From CAYVIB01 sp964451365 (GTDB lineage Bacteria; Pseudomonadota; Gammaproteobacteria; Pseudomonadales; Cellvibrionaceae), in the NCBI GenBank assembly GCA_964451365.1, contig CAYVIB010000055.1, forward strand, positions 1 through 16,179: DNA of 16,179 nt, read 5' to 3'. The translations under genes were made by a program, and so were the position numbers. The notes beneath the pieces are model-generated. The model saw only the letters and a list, made by a program, of their open reading frames with translations. It was not told where the DNA came from and did not search any database. Of this stretch, positions 8,076 through 14,519 are shown in pieces. Each line of letters starts with the position of its first letter. Position 1 is the stretch's first letter.

Positions 8076-8160
8076 CAACCCCACCCCGACCCTCCCCTTG
8101 AAAAGGGGAGGGAGTTTTTTTTGCTCCTCCCCCTTTTCAAGGGGGAGCCCGGGAGGGGGT
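8076..8160. repeat. GC-rich palindromic repeat, copy 2, terminator-like
   Basis: The second copy of the 94-177 element, same orientation. The hairpin CCCTCCCCTT (8090-8099) / AAGGGGAGGG (8103-8112) is followed by AG and eight T (8115-8122), a strong intrinsic terminator shape for the hydroxylase operon. A second hairpin pairs CTCCCCCTT with AAGGGGGAG (8127-8147). The copy ends 1 nt before the stop codon of the convergent peptidase gene (8162-8164). Confidence 0.8.
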
Positions 8161-8161
8161 C

Positions 8162-9604
8162 CTATCGAATATCAACATACTCCCGCGGATCAACAGGCTC
8201 CTGCCCTCTCAATAGTTCAAAATGCAGATGCACGCCAGTAGCGAGACCGGAATCACCCATCGCGCCAATTTGCTGACCGCCAGTTACACGCTCTCCAACG
8301 CTGGCTTTCACCGTGTCCAGATGCATATAACGGGACACCAAACCGTTGGCATGCCGCACCACAATGTAGTTGCCCCAATTCGGCATTTCCGTCGCAACAT
8401 ACTCCTCGGCTTCGATAACTTCCCCATCGGCAACGGCATAAACCGGCTGATTGCGCGCGCCCATAATATCGATACCTTTATGGAAATGACGCTTGCCTTC
8501 CTTGTCCAGGGGATTATTGCGAAAGCCGAATTCGGAAGACACACGCCCGCCAACAACCGGTGAAGCGAAACCTCCAACAGCCGGATTATTCGCATGCGTG
8601 CCGGCCGCCAACGGCAGCAGTACCACGGCCAACGCCGCGAACAAAGCAATATATCTAAACGGTTGGGTTTTTCTTGTAACCTGGGCACTAAAGCAGAATT
8701 TAAGGCGTGCCTGCAACGCCTTTTTTCCCGTGAATCCAGCCACACAGGAAGGCGCCGTCCGTGCATGTTGCAGGCCAATAACATCCAACAGACTGCGCCC
8801 GTAATCGGCGGGCTCGAAACGGTTCCGCTCAAGCACCCGTTTGTCGCACAGCTGCTCGCGCGCCACCGACAGGAAATAGAGACATACCCAGACTATCGGG
8901 TAAAAGAAAAAGACCGAACGCAACAACAACATAACCTGGATCGCCAGATCATCCCTTCTGGCGATATGCCCCAACTCATGGGCGAGAATAATATCCAGAT
9001 CCCTGGAATGCGCGTTGTCGACGACCTGGCGGGGCAACACCACAAAAGGTTGCCAGGTGCCAATCGTGAAAATAAAGTTTACCTTGTCGCTAACAACGAG
9101 TCGCACTTGGCGCTTTATATTCAACTCATCCAGCCAGTAATTAAAACTGGTTTGCATGCCGCCGGGCACACCGGTTTCGGCAGTCCGGGCGATTTGCAGC
9201 AGGCGAAACCGCTGCCGCAACACACGAAAATAATTAAAGCCCGCACCCGCCAGCCATATCAGCAGCAGGACCGGCGCAAGCGCTTCAACAAGTGATAGTG
9301 AATTTTCCGCCGGAAGCAGGGGCGGACCATTATGTGCCGCTTCGGTGGCTACAAAATTCAAATCATGCCCCTGCGTGCTCGAAAACATATCGATCAATGC
9401 GCGCAGACTTAAAGGGGAAGCAATATCCACGGGAACAACCAGTCGGCACAGCACCAACCAACACAGGCAGGTGACCAGAAAGGGATTGCGTTCGCGAAAA
9501 TAATAAATCGCGGGCAGGCAAAGCAGAAAGACTATCGTAGTATACGTCAGTTGCAGCCCCAGGTTGCGGAGCAGATCATAACTAAATGCCGTTAACTCAC
9601 TCAT
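8162..9604 (-). CDS. M56 (BlaR1-like) membrane metalloprotease fused to an M23/LytM peptidase domain
   Basis: A 480-aa membrane protein. Hydrophobic segments at about 16-35, 41-58 and 108-126 precede a cytoplasmic M56 zinc protease domain. Its zinc motif is HELGH (H209, E210, H213), with the downstream glutamate in REQLCDKRVLE (E250). After a further hydrophobic stretch (about 225-246), another membrane helix (about 316-335) leads out to the periplasm. There, in place of the penicillin-binding sensor of BlaR1, lies an M23 endopeptidase domain (345-480). This domain keeps its zinc and catalytic residues: H375 and D379 (HKGID), H428 (RYMHLD), H459 and H461 (HLHFE). It is translationally coupled to the upstream BlaI gene by a 4-bp overlap. 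The arrangement suggests a cell-wall sensor that inactivates BlaI on signal. M23/M56 fusions exist in databases, but their role is poorly known. Confidence 0.92.
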   Translation of the reverse strand: MSELTAFSYDLLRNLGLQLTYTTIVFLLCLPAIYYFRERNPFLVTCLCWLVLCRLVVPVDIASPLSLRALIDMFSSTQGHDLNFVATEAAHNGPPLLPAENSLSLVEALAPVLLLIWLAGAGFNYFRVLRQRFRLLQIARTAETGVPGGMQTSFNYWLDELNIKRQVRLVVSDKVNFIFTIGTWQPFVVLPRQVVDNAHSRDLDIILAHELGHIARRDDLAIQVMLLLRSVFFFYPIVWVCLYFLSVAREQLCDKRVLERNRFEPADYGRSLLDVIGLQHARTAPSCVAGFTGKKALQARLKFCFSAQVTRKTQPFRYIALFAALAVVLLPLAAGTHANNPAVGGFASPVVGGRVSSEFGFRNNPLDKEGKRHFHKGIDIMGARNQPVYAVADGEVIEAEEYVATEMPNWGNYIVVRHANGLVSRYMHLDTVKASVGERVTGGQQIGAMGDSGLATGVHLHFELLRGQEPVDPREYVDIR

Positions 9605-9996
9605 TGTTTGCCCTCCCGGGATTCCCTGTCCAATTGCTTAAGTAGCTGTTTCAGTTCCTTAATCTCTTTTGCGCTGATGTCCTCCTTGCCGGAAAACATC
9701 GCCACCACCGTGTCATCATCCGTCTCCAGCACCCGCCGGGCAAAAAAGTGCACCAGCCGCGCCAGCCCTCGCGGGCGCGATACCAACGGCCGGTAAACAT
9801 TGACGCCGTGATAATTCTCGCGTGCCAGCAACTCTTTTTTTGCCATGCGATCCATTACCGTTTTAGTGGTGGTGTAGGCCCACCGGGTATCGCTTTGCAG
9901 GCGATCGTGCAATTCGCGAACGCTGAGCGGGCCCTGTTTCCACAGTATCCGTATCACGTCGTATTCAGCTTTTGAAAGTTCGGGTAAGTCGGACAT
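9601..9996 (-). CDS. BlaI/MecI-family transcriptional repressor
   Basis: A 131-aa winged-helix repressor. The DNA-binding half (about 6-80) reads LSKAEYDVIRILWKQGPLSVRELHDRL and TTTKTVMDRMAKKELLARE, the standard BlaI/MecI fold. The C-terminal half (about 85-131) is the dimerisation region, where family members are cut when the paired sensor protease is activated. VAMFSG near residue 100 lies about where that cut falls, but identity of the site is a guess. Its stop overlaps the start of the M56-M23 gene (ATGA), giving the classic repressor-sensor pair. It starts 6 nt after the deacetylase stop with no strong ribosome site, consistent with coupled translation. It likely binds the palindrome at 11841-11855. 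Confidence 0.93.
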   Translation of the reverse strand: MSDLPELSKAEYDVIRILWKQGPLSVRELHDRLQSDTRWAYTTTKTVMDRMAKKELLARENYHGVNVYRPLVSRPRGLARLVHFFARRVLETDDDTVVAMFSGKEDISAKEIKELKQLLKQLDRESREGKQ

Positions 9997-10002
9997 AAAA
10001 AA

Positions 10003-10917
10003 TTACTGTATTGGATTAAGAAGGGATTGAAACTGCTTGTCCAGAAGCTCCAGGTTTTCCTGGGGACTTTTCAGGGCTTGCACCGGCGTTCCCGCCTGGT
10101 GGGCGAGGGCGGCGATTCGACCCTGCTTGTGGAAATCGGTTTCGGGCAGTTTGTCGGCTATCGGATCGCGATAGGCCTCCCGAGGGCTGATAATTGTCCA
10201 ACCCTCGGAACGTATCCTCTTCACCAGGTCGGCGATAAACAAAGCCGCGGTATCGTTTTCGTGCAACAGAAGAACATGCCTGGGCGAACGGCCCAACGTT
10301 TTCTTGGCCAGTTCGTCGTAAAACGCGATGCTGTTCCAGATAGTGTTTACATAGAACTCGCGCATGGCTTGAACGTCCAGCGGTTTGCCTTCTTCCATCG
10401 CCGTTACCATCAGGTGATTCAGATACCAGTCGGCGTTGTCCACCGTCACATAACCGATTTGGTAGCCGGCCTGGCGAATGGCTTTTTGCAGGGCTTTAAC
10501 GCTGGCGAGATCCTTACCGTAATGGAGGTAGGGGAAGCGATGCAACGGTAAAACGTTGTCGTACTTACGCAACAACTTGTCGGCCGTGTTGAAATCCTGC
10601 AGGTACTGCTCGTGAGTGAGCACATTGGCGGACTCATGGATGTGGGAATGATGCGCCAGATGAAAACCGCTTTCAGCGTATTGCCGCAGGCGCTTGTCAC
10701 CGGCCCCGTCGATATGTTTTGTGGTGCAGAAAAACAGCACATCTTCCACGCCGGACGCCTTCAGCCCGGCAATCAGTTTTTGTGTACGTTCCACGCCGGT
10801 CATAAACGTGCTATCCGGCATGGGCGCATCGTCAAACGTTAGCGCAATTTCGCCAGCGAATATTTCAGGGCAGAGGCACGGAAACATTAAAAGAAACGGA
10901 AGCAGGGATTTTTTCAT
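10003..10917 (-). CDS. exported NodB-type polysaccharide deacetylase (CE4-like)
   Basis: A 304-aa exported hydrolase that should remove N- or O-acetyl groups from a polysaccharide in the periplasm. A signal peptide covers 1-21 (ending EIFA before GE). NodB motifs appear in order. Motif 1 is TFDDAP, with D29 as candidate catalytic base and D30 as metal ligand. Motif 2 is the histidine pair H90 and H94 (HSHIH), and motif 3 is HRFPY (R127). A later HVLLLHEND supplies the histidine (H219) expected at motif 5. It is the second gene of the BlaI-controlled operon, 16 nt after the esterase. Peptidoglycan or an exopolysaccharide are both possible substrates; the M23 domain downstream makes peptidoglycan attractive but unproven. 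Confidence 0.9.
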   Translation of the reverse strand: MKKSLLPFLLMFPCLCPEIFAGEIALTFDDAPMPDSTFMTGVERTQKLIAGLKASGVEDVLFFCTTKHIDGAGDKRLRQYAESGFHLAHHSHIHESANVLTHEQYLQDFNTADKLLRKYDNVLPLHRFPYLHYGKDLASVKALQKAIRQAGYQIGYVTVDNADWYLNHLMVTAMEEGKPLDVQAMREFYVNTIWNSIAFYDELAKKTLGRSPRHVLLLHENDTAALFIADLVKRIRSEGWTIISPREAYRDPIADKLPETDFHKQGRIAALAHQAGTPVQALKSPQENLELLDKQFQSLLNPIQ

Positions 10918-10933
10918 AATGCGGTATTCAATT

Positions 10934-11797
10934 TTATTTAGCGGGAAGAATTTGGGGCAGAGCCTGCGTCAACAGCAAAGGAAAGGCGGTCCGGTGCGTA
11001 CCACCGGTAACAATATTCACCGACAGTTTCAGTCCCTCATAATCCCGCGACCGCAGTTGCTTTTCGTAGGCAAGCAGGTCTTCGACCATCGTGTGCACAT
11101 TGCCATCTTCATGCTCGCCCACATACATAAGCACATTTGCCGGCATGGCGTTATGGCTTTTTGCGTAGGTTTTTTCCAGGTCGAACATCACCTTGTTGTC
11201 GTACCACAACGAGGGGCTGCCGATAATATAATGATCGAATAAGGTTGGCTTTATCAGCAATGTGTACGCGCCCAACAGCCCGCCGAAGGAGTGCCCGACG
11301 AACACCTGCTCTTCGGTATCGATACGGTAATTTTTCTCAAGAAGTGGAAAAACGTCTTTTTCGATCAAGGTAATATAATCTTTCGCCTTGCCGGAAACCT
11401 GTTTGGCCTCGACAGAATGGAAGGAAGTTTCGTCCGGCGCAAAAGTGGGCGTGTAATCGCGCGTGCGGCTGATACCCATGTTATCCCCTTTGGAGTAGGA
11501 GACAGCGACCAATATCACTTCCCGCATATCATTACCCATTAACAGCTTGGTCATGCCGGCGGCGAGAGGAAAACTGAAATCACTGTCGTTTACCAAAACC
11601 AGGGGAAAGTGCTTTTCCTTGTGCGCGTAGCTCCGGGGCAAGTGTACATAGAGCTCATACTCCTTCTGGTTAATGCTTGATTTAACCTGGTGAATTCGGG
11701 TGTTCCCTATCCTGTAGCTCCCGGGTTCGGTTTCCGCTATCGCCGTCGGCGGGGTAAAGACGAGCAGAAGAAGAATGAATCGAAAGATTGGTGCCAT
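10934..11797 (-). CDS. exported IroE/Fes-like alpha/beta esterase
   Basis: A 287-aa exported serine esterase of the esterase D / PF00756 type. A signal peptide covers 1-21 (AIA before ETEP). The nucleophile elbow is GHSFGG (S170), the region GSPSLWYDN (193-201) is characteristic of IroE/BesA-like enzymes, and GGTHRTAFP supplies the probable catalytic H268. The acidic residue is likely in GEHEDGN (E228 or D231). Known relatives cleave trilactone siderophores or other small esters, but there is no siderophore gene here. As leading gene of an operon with a deacetylase, BlaI repressor and cell-wall protease, a role on envelope esters is an alternative. AAGGA (11809-11805) precedes the ATG. Confidence 0.88.
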   Translation of the reverse strand: MAPIFRFILLLLVFTPPTAIAETEPGSYRIGNTRIHQVKSSINQKEYELYVHLPRSYAHKEKHFPLVLVNDSDFSFPLAAGMTKLLMGNDMREVILVAVSYSKGDNMGISRTRDYTPTFAPDETSFHSVEAKQVSGKAKDYITLIEKDVFPLLEKNYRIDTEEQVFVGHSFGGLLGAYTLLIKPTLFDHYIIGSPSLWYDNKVMFDLEKTYAKSHNAMPANVLMYVGEHEDGNVHTMVEDLLAYEKQLRSRDYEGLKLSVNIVTGGTHRTAFPLLLTQALPQILPAK

Positions 11798-11833
11798 GGT
11801 GGGTCCTTAAGTTCTGTTACAAGTTACCTTATA

Positions 11834-11861
11834 GTTTTATTACTACAATGTAGTATCGCAA
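11834..11861 (-). promoter_or_regulatory. putative promoter of the esterase-deacetylase-blaI-M56/M23 operon
   Basis: On the minus strand TTGCGA (11861-11856, 4/6 to the -35 box) and TAAAAC (11839-11834, 4/6 to the -10 box) stand 16 nt apart. The spacer contains the whole BlaI-type palindrome, so a bound repressor would block polymerase. A second -10 candidate, TATAAG, lies a few bases further downstream. Confidence 0.45.
11841..11855. promoter_or_regulatory. BlaI/MecI-type operator palindrome
   Basis: TACTACA-A-TGTAGTA is a perfect 7-bp inverted repeat around one central base. It carries the TACA / TGTA core of known BlaI/MecI operators. It lies 44 bp upstream of the first gene of an operon that itself encodes a BlaI-family repressor. 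No other copy was noticed in the window. Confidence 0.82.
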
Positions 11862-11984
11862 GTGTCGCTGAATTTCGCCGGCCTGTCAACGGTGGGTTGG
11901 GCGCCCGGGAAAACCAATTGCCAGGCAACACTGTCAGAGAGATAAGTGCCACTTTTCCTCTAACCATCGCAAGCAGGTGCCGCC

Positions 11985-12416
11985 ATGTCCGCAACCAAGA
12001 CATACCCGAAAAGCTACATCGAGAACTGCAGGGAGAAAATCGAGGGGGATCTACAGGCCTATCGGCTCCAGGTCGGCAATTCACTGGATGAAGACTTCTC
12101 GGTTCGCTTCTTTAATAACCAGGTGTTGGTGATGAACGCCATGTTCGTGGACAGGGACGCGGATGTCGAAGGAGAGGATGGCAACCCGTTGAAGGAAGTC
12201 CGCGCCATTAGCAACTCACTGCTCTTCAACGGCGGTAAGTTCCAGCCGGAACGGCAGCCGGGCTGGCCGGATGCCGCCGGACCGTCGGTTAAGCTGACTG
12301 CGGAGCTGTCGGTACTTGGCCTTACACAGGGAGAAGAGATAAAGCTCGATGAATCGGATTTTATGCGGCTGTCGGAGGCGTTCTTTGCGGAAGTAGAAAA
12401 GCGGTACCTGGAGTAA
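11985..12416 (+). CDS. small acidic protein of unknown function
   Basis: A 143-aa protein that I do not recognise. It begins MSATKTYPKSYIENC, has an acidic central segment (DRDADVEGEDGNP, 56-68), a GWP turn at about 93-95 and a charged, probably helical C-terminus (FMRLSEAFFAEVEKRYLE). There is no signal peptide or membrane segment, so it is probably cytoplasmic. The ATG at 11985 has only a weak AGG upstream (11974-11976). It is transcribed divergently from the BlaI-type operon; the operator at 11841-11855 lies in the shared 187-bp gap and could in principle affect it too. A hairpin follows its stop by 6 nt. Codon use resembles the core genes rather than the AT-rich island to its right. Confidence 0.7.
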   Translation: MSATKTYPKSYIENCREKIEGDLQAYRLQVGNSLDEDFSVRFFNNQVLVMNAMFVDRDADVEGEDGNPLKEVRAISNSLLFNGGKFQPERQPGWPDAAGPSVKLTAELSVLGLTQGEEIKLDESDFMRLSEAFFAEVEKRYLE

Positions 12417-12422
12417 CGACCG

Positions 12423-12447
12423 TGGGGCGGGCAAGCAACGCGCCCCA
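12423..12447 (+). terminator. hairpin after the small acidic protein gene
   Basis: TGGGGCG (12423-12429) pairs perfectly with CGCCCCA (12441-12447) across an 11-nt loop, beginning 6 nt after the stop codon. No T-run follows, so Rho-independent termination would be weak. Confidence 0.4.
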
Positions 12448-12831
12448 ATTGGTTCCAGCTGCTTCCTTCGGACCGGCATCAGTCCTCACGCGAAATTTCA
12501 AAGTAACGGAAAGTCAAAACTTTTGTCCGCGATCAAGACCCTCCAACGGCACGGGACCCGCTGATATTTTGACGTCGGAATCATCATTGCGTTTTGCATT
12601 TCAGCAGTTCTGGCTTATTCTAACGCTGGCTGATTTTTAGCCGCTTTGCTATCCGGAAAAAATCCATACTTTCAGTTGGCCGATTTTAGGGCGGTTCGCT
12701 GACCCCCCCGGTCTAGCTCTGGGTTCGCGGCTTTCTGTTGCTACCGGCGTTTTTGGTAAAAAGCGGAAAAATTCCGTAAATTAAGCACGGAATTTTCTAG
12801 ATAATAATATTGTTAAAACACAAGGAGGCAC
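12448..12831. other. gene-poor boundary between core genes and accessory island
   Basis: Short open frames here have no recognisable domain or ribosome site. The sequence changes from about balanced composition to AT-rich towards the right. It contains a perfect 10-bp hairpin (12768-12796) and, just before the next gene, a possible -10 box GATAAT (12800-12805) and a strong AAGGAGG (12822-12828). No integrase or attI site was found. Confidence 0.45.
12768..12796. repeat. 10-bp perfect inverted repeat upstream of membrane protein gene
   Basis: AAAATTCCGT (12768-12777) and ACGGAATTTT (12787-12796) flank a 9-nt loop. The 3' arm ends in TTTT, so it could work as a terminator in either direction. 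Because it precedes a possible -10 box, it could also be an operator. Confidence 0.5.
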
Positions 12832-13335
12832 ATGAAAATCTATCACTATTTGGGAGTTGGAATAAGGCTATTTTCAATTTGGCTATTTCTATTTTCTATA
12901 ACTCAGCTAGGTTATTTTATAGAAAATATAGTATACGGGACGGTTCAAGGGATGGATGCTTCTGCTTTTATCTCGGGTCTTATTTATATTCCTTGGCTGG
13001 CAGGGGCGATCCTCTTATGGGTATTTCCATTAACATTAGCAAAAAAAATTGTACCACCCGATTTGGAAATTAAACCAGAATCTATAACTCCAAATGCAAT
13101 TTTGTCGGCGCTTATATCTGCTATTGCATTGTTTCTGCTTCATCGTTCAATAATGGATGGTGTCTACTGGGCTACATTCTGGAACATAGTCCAAAACTCA
13201 AACGAAATGGGTCTTCCTATAACACTGAATGCCGAAAACAAAGCGAGTGTAATAGCAACATCAATCGAGCTTTTCGTAGCAGCATTATTATTTTTTAACT
13301 GCAGAAAGATAGCAAAATTTGCAAGCAAGTTTTAA
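12832..13335 (+). CDS. four-helix inner-membrane protein of unknown function, probable gene cassette
   Basis: A 167-aa hydrophobic protein with four likely membrane helices at about 11-30, 47-70, 87-105 and 139-156, and short charged connectors. I do not recognise a named family. AAGGAGG (12822-12828) precedes the ATG by 3 nt, closer than ideal. Codon use is clearly AT-richer than in the genes to the left, which suggests acquisition. Its TAA stop (13333-13335) lies within the left end of an attC-like site, as is common for integron cassettes. Function cannot be inferred; small cassette-borne membrane proteins are usually uncharacterised. Confidence 0.75.
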   Translation: MKIYHYLGVGIRLFSIWLFLFSITQLGYFIENIVYGTVQGMDASAFISGLIYIPWLAGAILLWVFPLTLAKKIVPPDLEIKPESITPNAILSALISAIALFLLHRSIMDGVYWATFWNIVQNSNEMGLPITLNAENKASVIATSIELFVAALLFFNCRKIAKFASKF

Positions 13336-13389
13336 CAAAGCGGTCATGTCGGCGCTAACACATCTTCGCCGGTTCACTGAGCGTTAATC
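13330..13389 (+). other. attC-like recombination site
   Basis: Left end TTTTAAC (13330-13336) and right end GTTAATC (13383-13389, inside GCGTTAATC) resemble the RYYYAAC and GTTRRRY core sites of integron attC elements. The arms between them can pair imperfectly: the left arm TAAC..GC..TCA..GT..CGGCG matches the reverse complement of the right arm. About 60 bp in length is right for attC. Deviations are R' ending AATC and no integrase in the window. Confidence 0.42.
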
Positions 13390-13421
13390 TAAGCAACATC
13401 AAACTGCTTTTGGAGAAAGTT

Positions 13422-13839
13422 ATGAAACAAAATGAACCGGTTTATTTGTCACCGGAAACGCTGTATCGAATTCGTCTCCACTCCTTACTAAAGTTCATCC
13501 TGGCGAAGTTGACACCATGGATGTAAATGGCATCACTCATATAGTGGCCAATGGTAAGGGAATTAGTTTGTATAACAAGCGCGGGTTAGACCTTGCTCCA
13601 CTTACTGACTGGGTTTGGGAAATATCGCCCAGTACACCCATCCCTCACGGTTTAAAGCTGATCAAAGACGACCGACCCGAGGGCACTATAGTCTATGCCC
13701 GTCAAGAAATATAAGTGTCCATGAGTTTATTGCGGAGTTGGATAAGGTTGTAATTCATTGCAAGAAAGGATTTACATGGACATCCACAACGATAGGATTT
13801 ACATGGACATCCACAGTAGGGAAAAACGAAAAAATTTGA
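13422..13839 (+). pseudogene. frameshifted toxin-like gene (Tse2-like, tentative)
   Basis: Three successive frames join into one protein. Frame 1 starts at ATG 13422 (GGAG at 13412-13415) and reads MKQNEPVYLSPETLYRIRLHSL. A missing base near 13486-13487 shifts to TKVHPGEVDTMDVNG, GKGISLYNKRGLD, TDWVWEI and KLIKDDRPEG. A missing G in GGGC (13681-13684) shifts to HYSLCPSRNISVHEFIAELDKVV. Restoring one base at each site gives a continuous product of about 120 aa. Its last part (from 13769) runs into the dispersed repeat, so the native C-terminus is also lost. The KGISLYNK and GHYSLxP pattern recalls Tse2-type ADP-ribosyltransferase toxins, from memory only. It starts 33 nt after the attC-like site, as a cassette gene would. 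Two sequencing errors are an alternative explanation. Confidence 0.6.
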
Positions 13840-13846
13840 TATAGAG
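13769..13846 (+). repeat. REP-like repeat block, left (2 copies)
   Basis: GATTTACATGGACATCCA occurs at 13769-13786 and 13796-13813, each with the small palindrome TGGA-CA-TCCA. The second copy is followed by CAGTAGGGAAAAACGAAAA and AATTTGA. The same block with one base change in that tail occurs at 15782-15853. The block has replaced the 3' end of the toxin-like pseudogene. Confidence 0.85.
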
Positions 13847-13927
13847 CGTTGGTTTTACACTTAAAGTGCTACAGGATTTTTCGGAACCAATGCAAAAAAA
13901 CAATAGATCAAAGCAGGAGAGATGACA

Positions 13928-14200
13928 ATGCCCACAGGCCCTGAACTAATAACCGCGATAGGAGCAAGTAATCAACTCATCAATGTGCCGGATTGTCCCG
14001 CGGTATCTGTTAAGATGAGCGAAGCAGTTTACGGAGTCGTTCAGGACGATTCGGGACCAAACATATCCATCAGGCCCGGAAGCAAACAGAAACAGCAGAT
14101 TAACACATCCATTAAATTCGACGGTACTAACTCTGACACAGAAATTACCTGGACACCCATAGCAAGGGAAATGGGTGAAAGCCAAACACCACATACTTAG
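13928..14200 (+). CDS. small protein of unknown function
   Basis: A 90-aa product, MPTGPELITAIGASNQLINVP onwards, with no signal peptide, membrane helix or motif that I recognise. It looks beta-rich and soluble. AGGAGAG (13915-13921) abuts an earlier ATG (13922) but stands 6 nt from the ATG at 13928, so the latter is chosen. It lies inside the segment bounded by REP-like repeats and about 320 nt upstream of the effector-like gene on the same strand, so a partner role (immunity, adaptor) is conceivable but unsupported. Its 3' end contains a hairpin, CACCCAT / ATGGGTG (14154-14160 / 14171-14177). Confidence 0.5.
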   Translation: MPTGPELITAIGASNQLINVPDCPAVSVKMSEAVYGVVQDDSGPNISIRPGSKQKQQINTSIKFDGTNSDTEITWTPIAREMGESQTPHT

Positions 14201-14519
14201 TCAGTTTTGCTAACAGTTACAATGGGTGTCTTAGTATCTCTTGTTGTCTGGAGGGGATTTCGCCAAAAAAGTTCTGTATTCCCGGAGGCGGATATTGTTG
14301 CGATGGGTGCCGGCGTTCGGATTTCCGCGTTTGGACTTTTTGGGTATGGTAATGATCCTGTTTTCTTTCGCGCCACATACTCGTGGTCGCCTCTAACCGT
14401 CATCGCCAGCCTGTGTTTTTCCGCTACACTAACTAAAGATCGCCTCTGAGTTTTTTGCGTCAGGGAATACCACTGGCGCTAAAAACGGTAAAAGTCTTAC
14501 CTTGCTCAAGAAGGAACAT
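14201..14519. other. 319-bp gap with no convincing gene
   Basis: One weak plus-strand frame (ATG 14222 to 14449) and one antisense frame (14197-14403) are open, but neither has a ribosome site or known domain. ATGGGTGTC (14222-14230) is a perfect inverse of GACACCCAT (14152-14160) in the gene before. The leader of the next gene carries AAGGA at 14511-14515. No good promoter is seen. Confidence 0.4.

Noticed and set aside
12422..12640. 72-codon plus-strand frame after the acidic protein gene
   Set aside because: Low-complexity composition, begins within a hairpin and has no ribosome site.
12417..12831. Search for an integrase, attI or second attC left of the membrane protein gene
   Set aside because: No matching core sites or integrase motifs were seen; GTTAAAAC at 12812 lacks the paired arms of an attC.
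14197..14449. Overlapping small frames on both strands between the unknown ORF and the effector-like gene
   Set aside because: Neither has a ribosome site or recognisable sequence; the plus frame needs a TTG start or an ATG without upstream signal.
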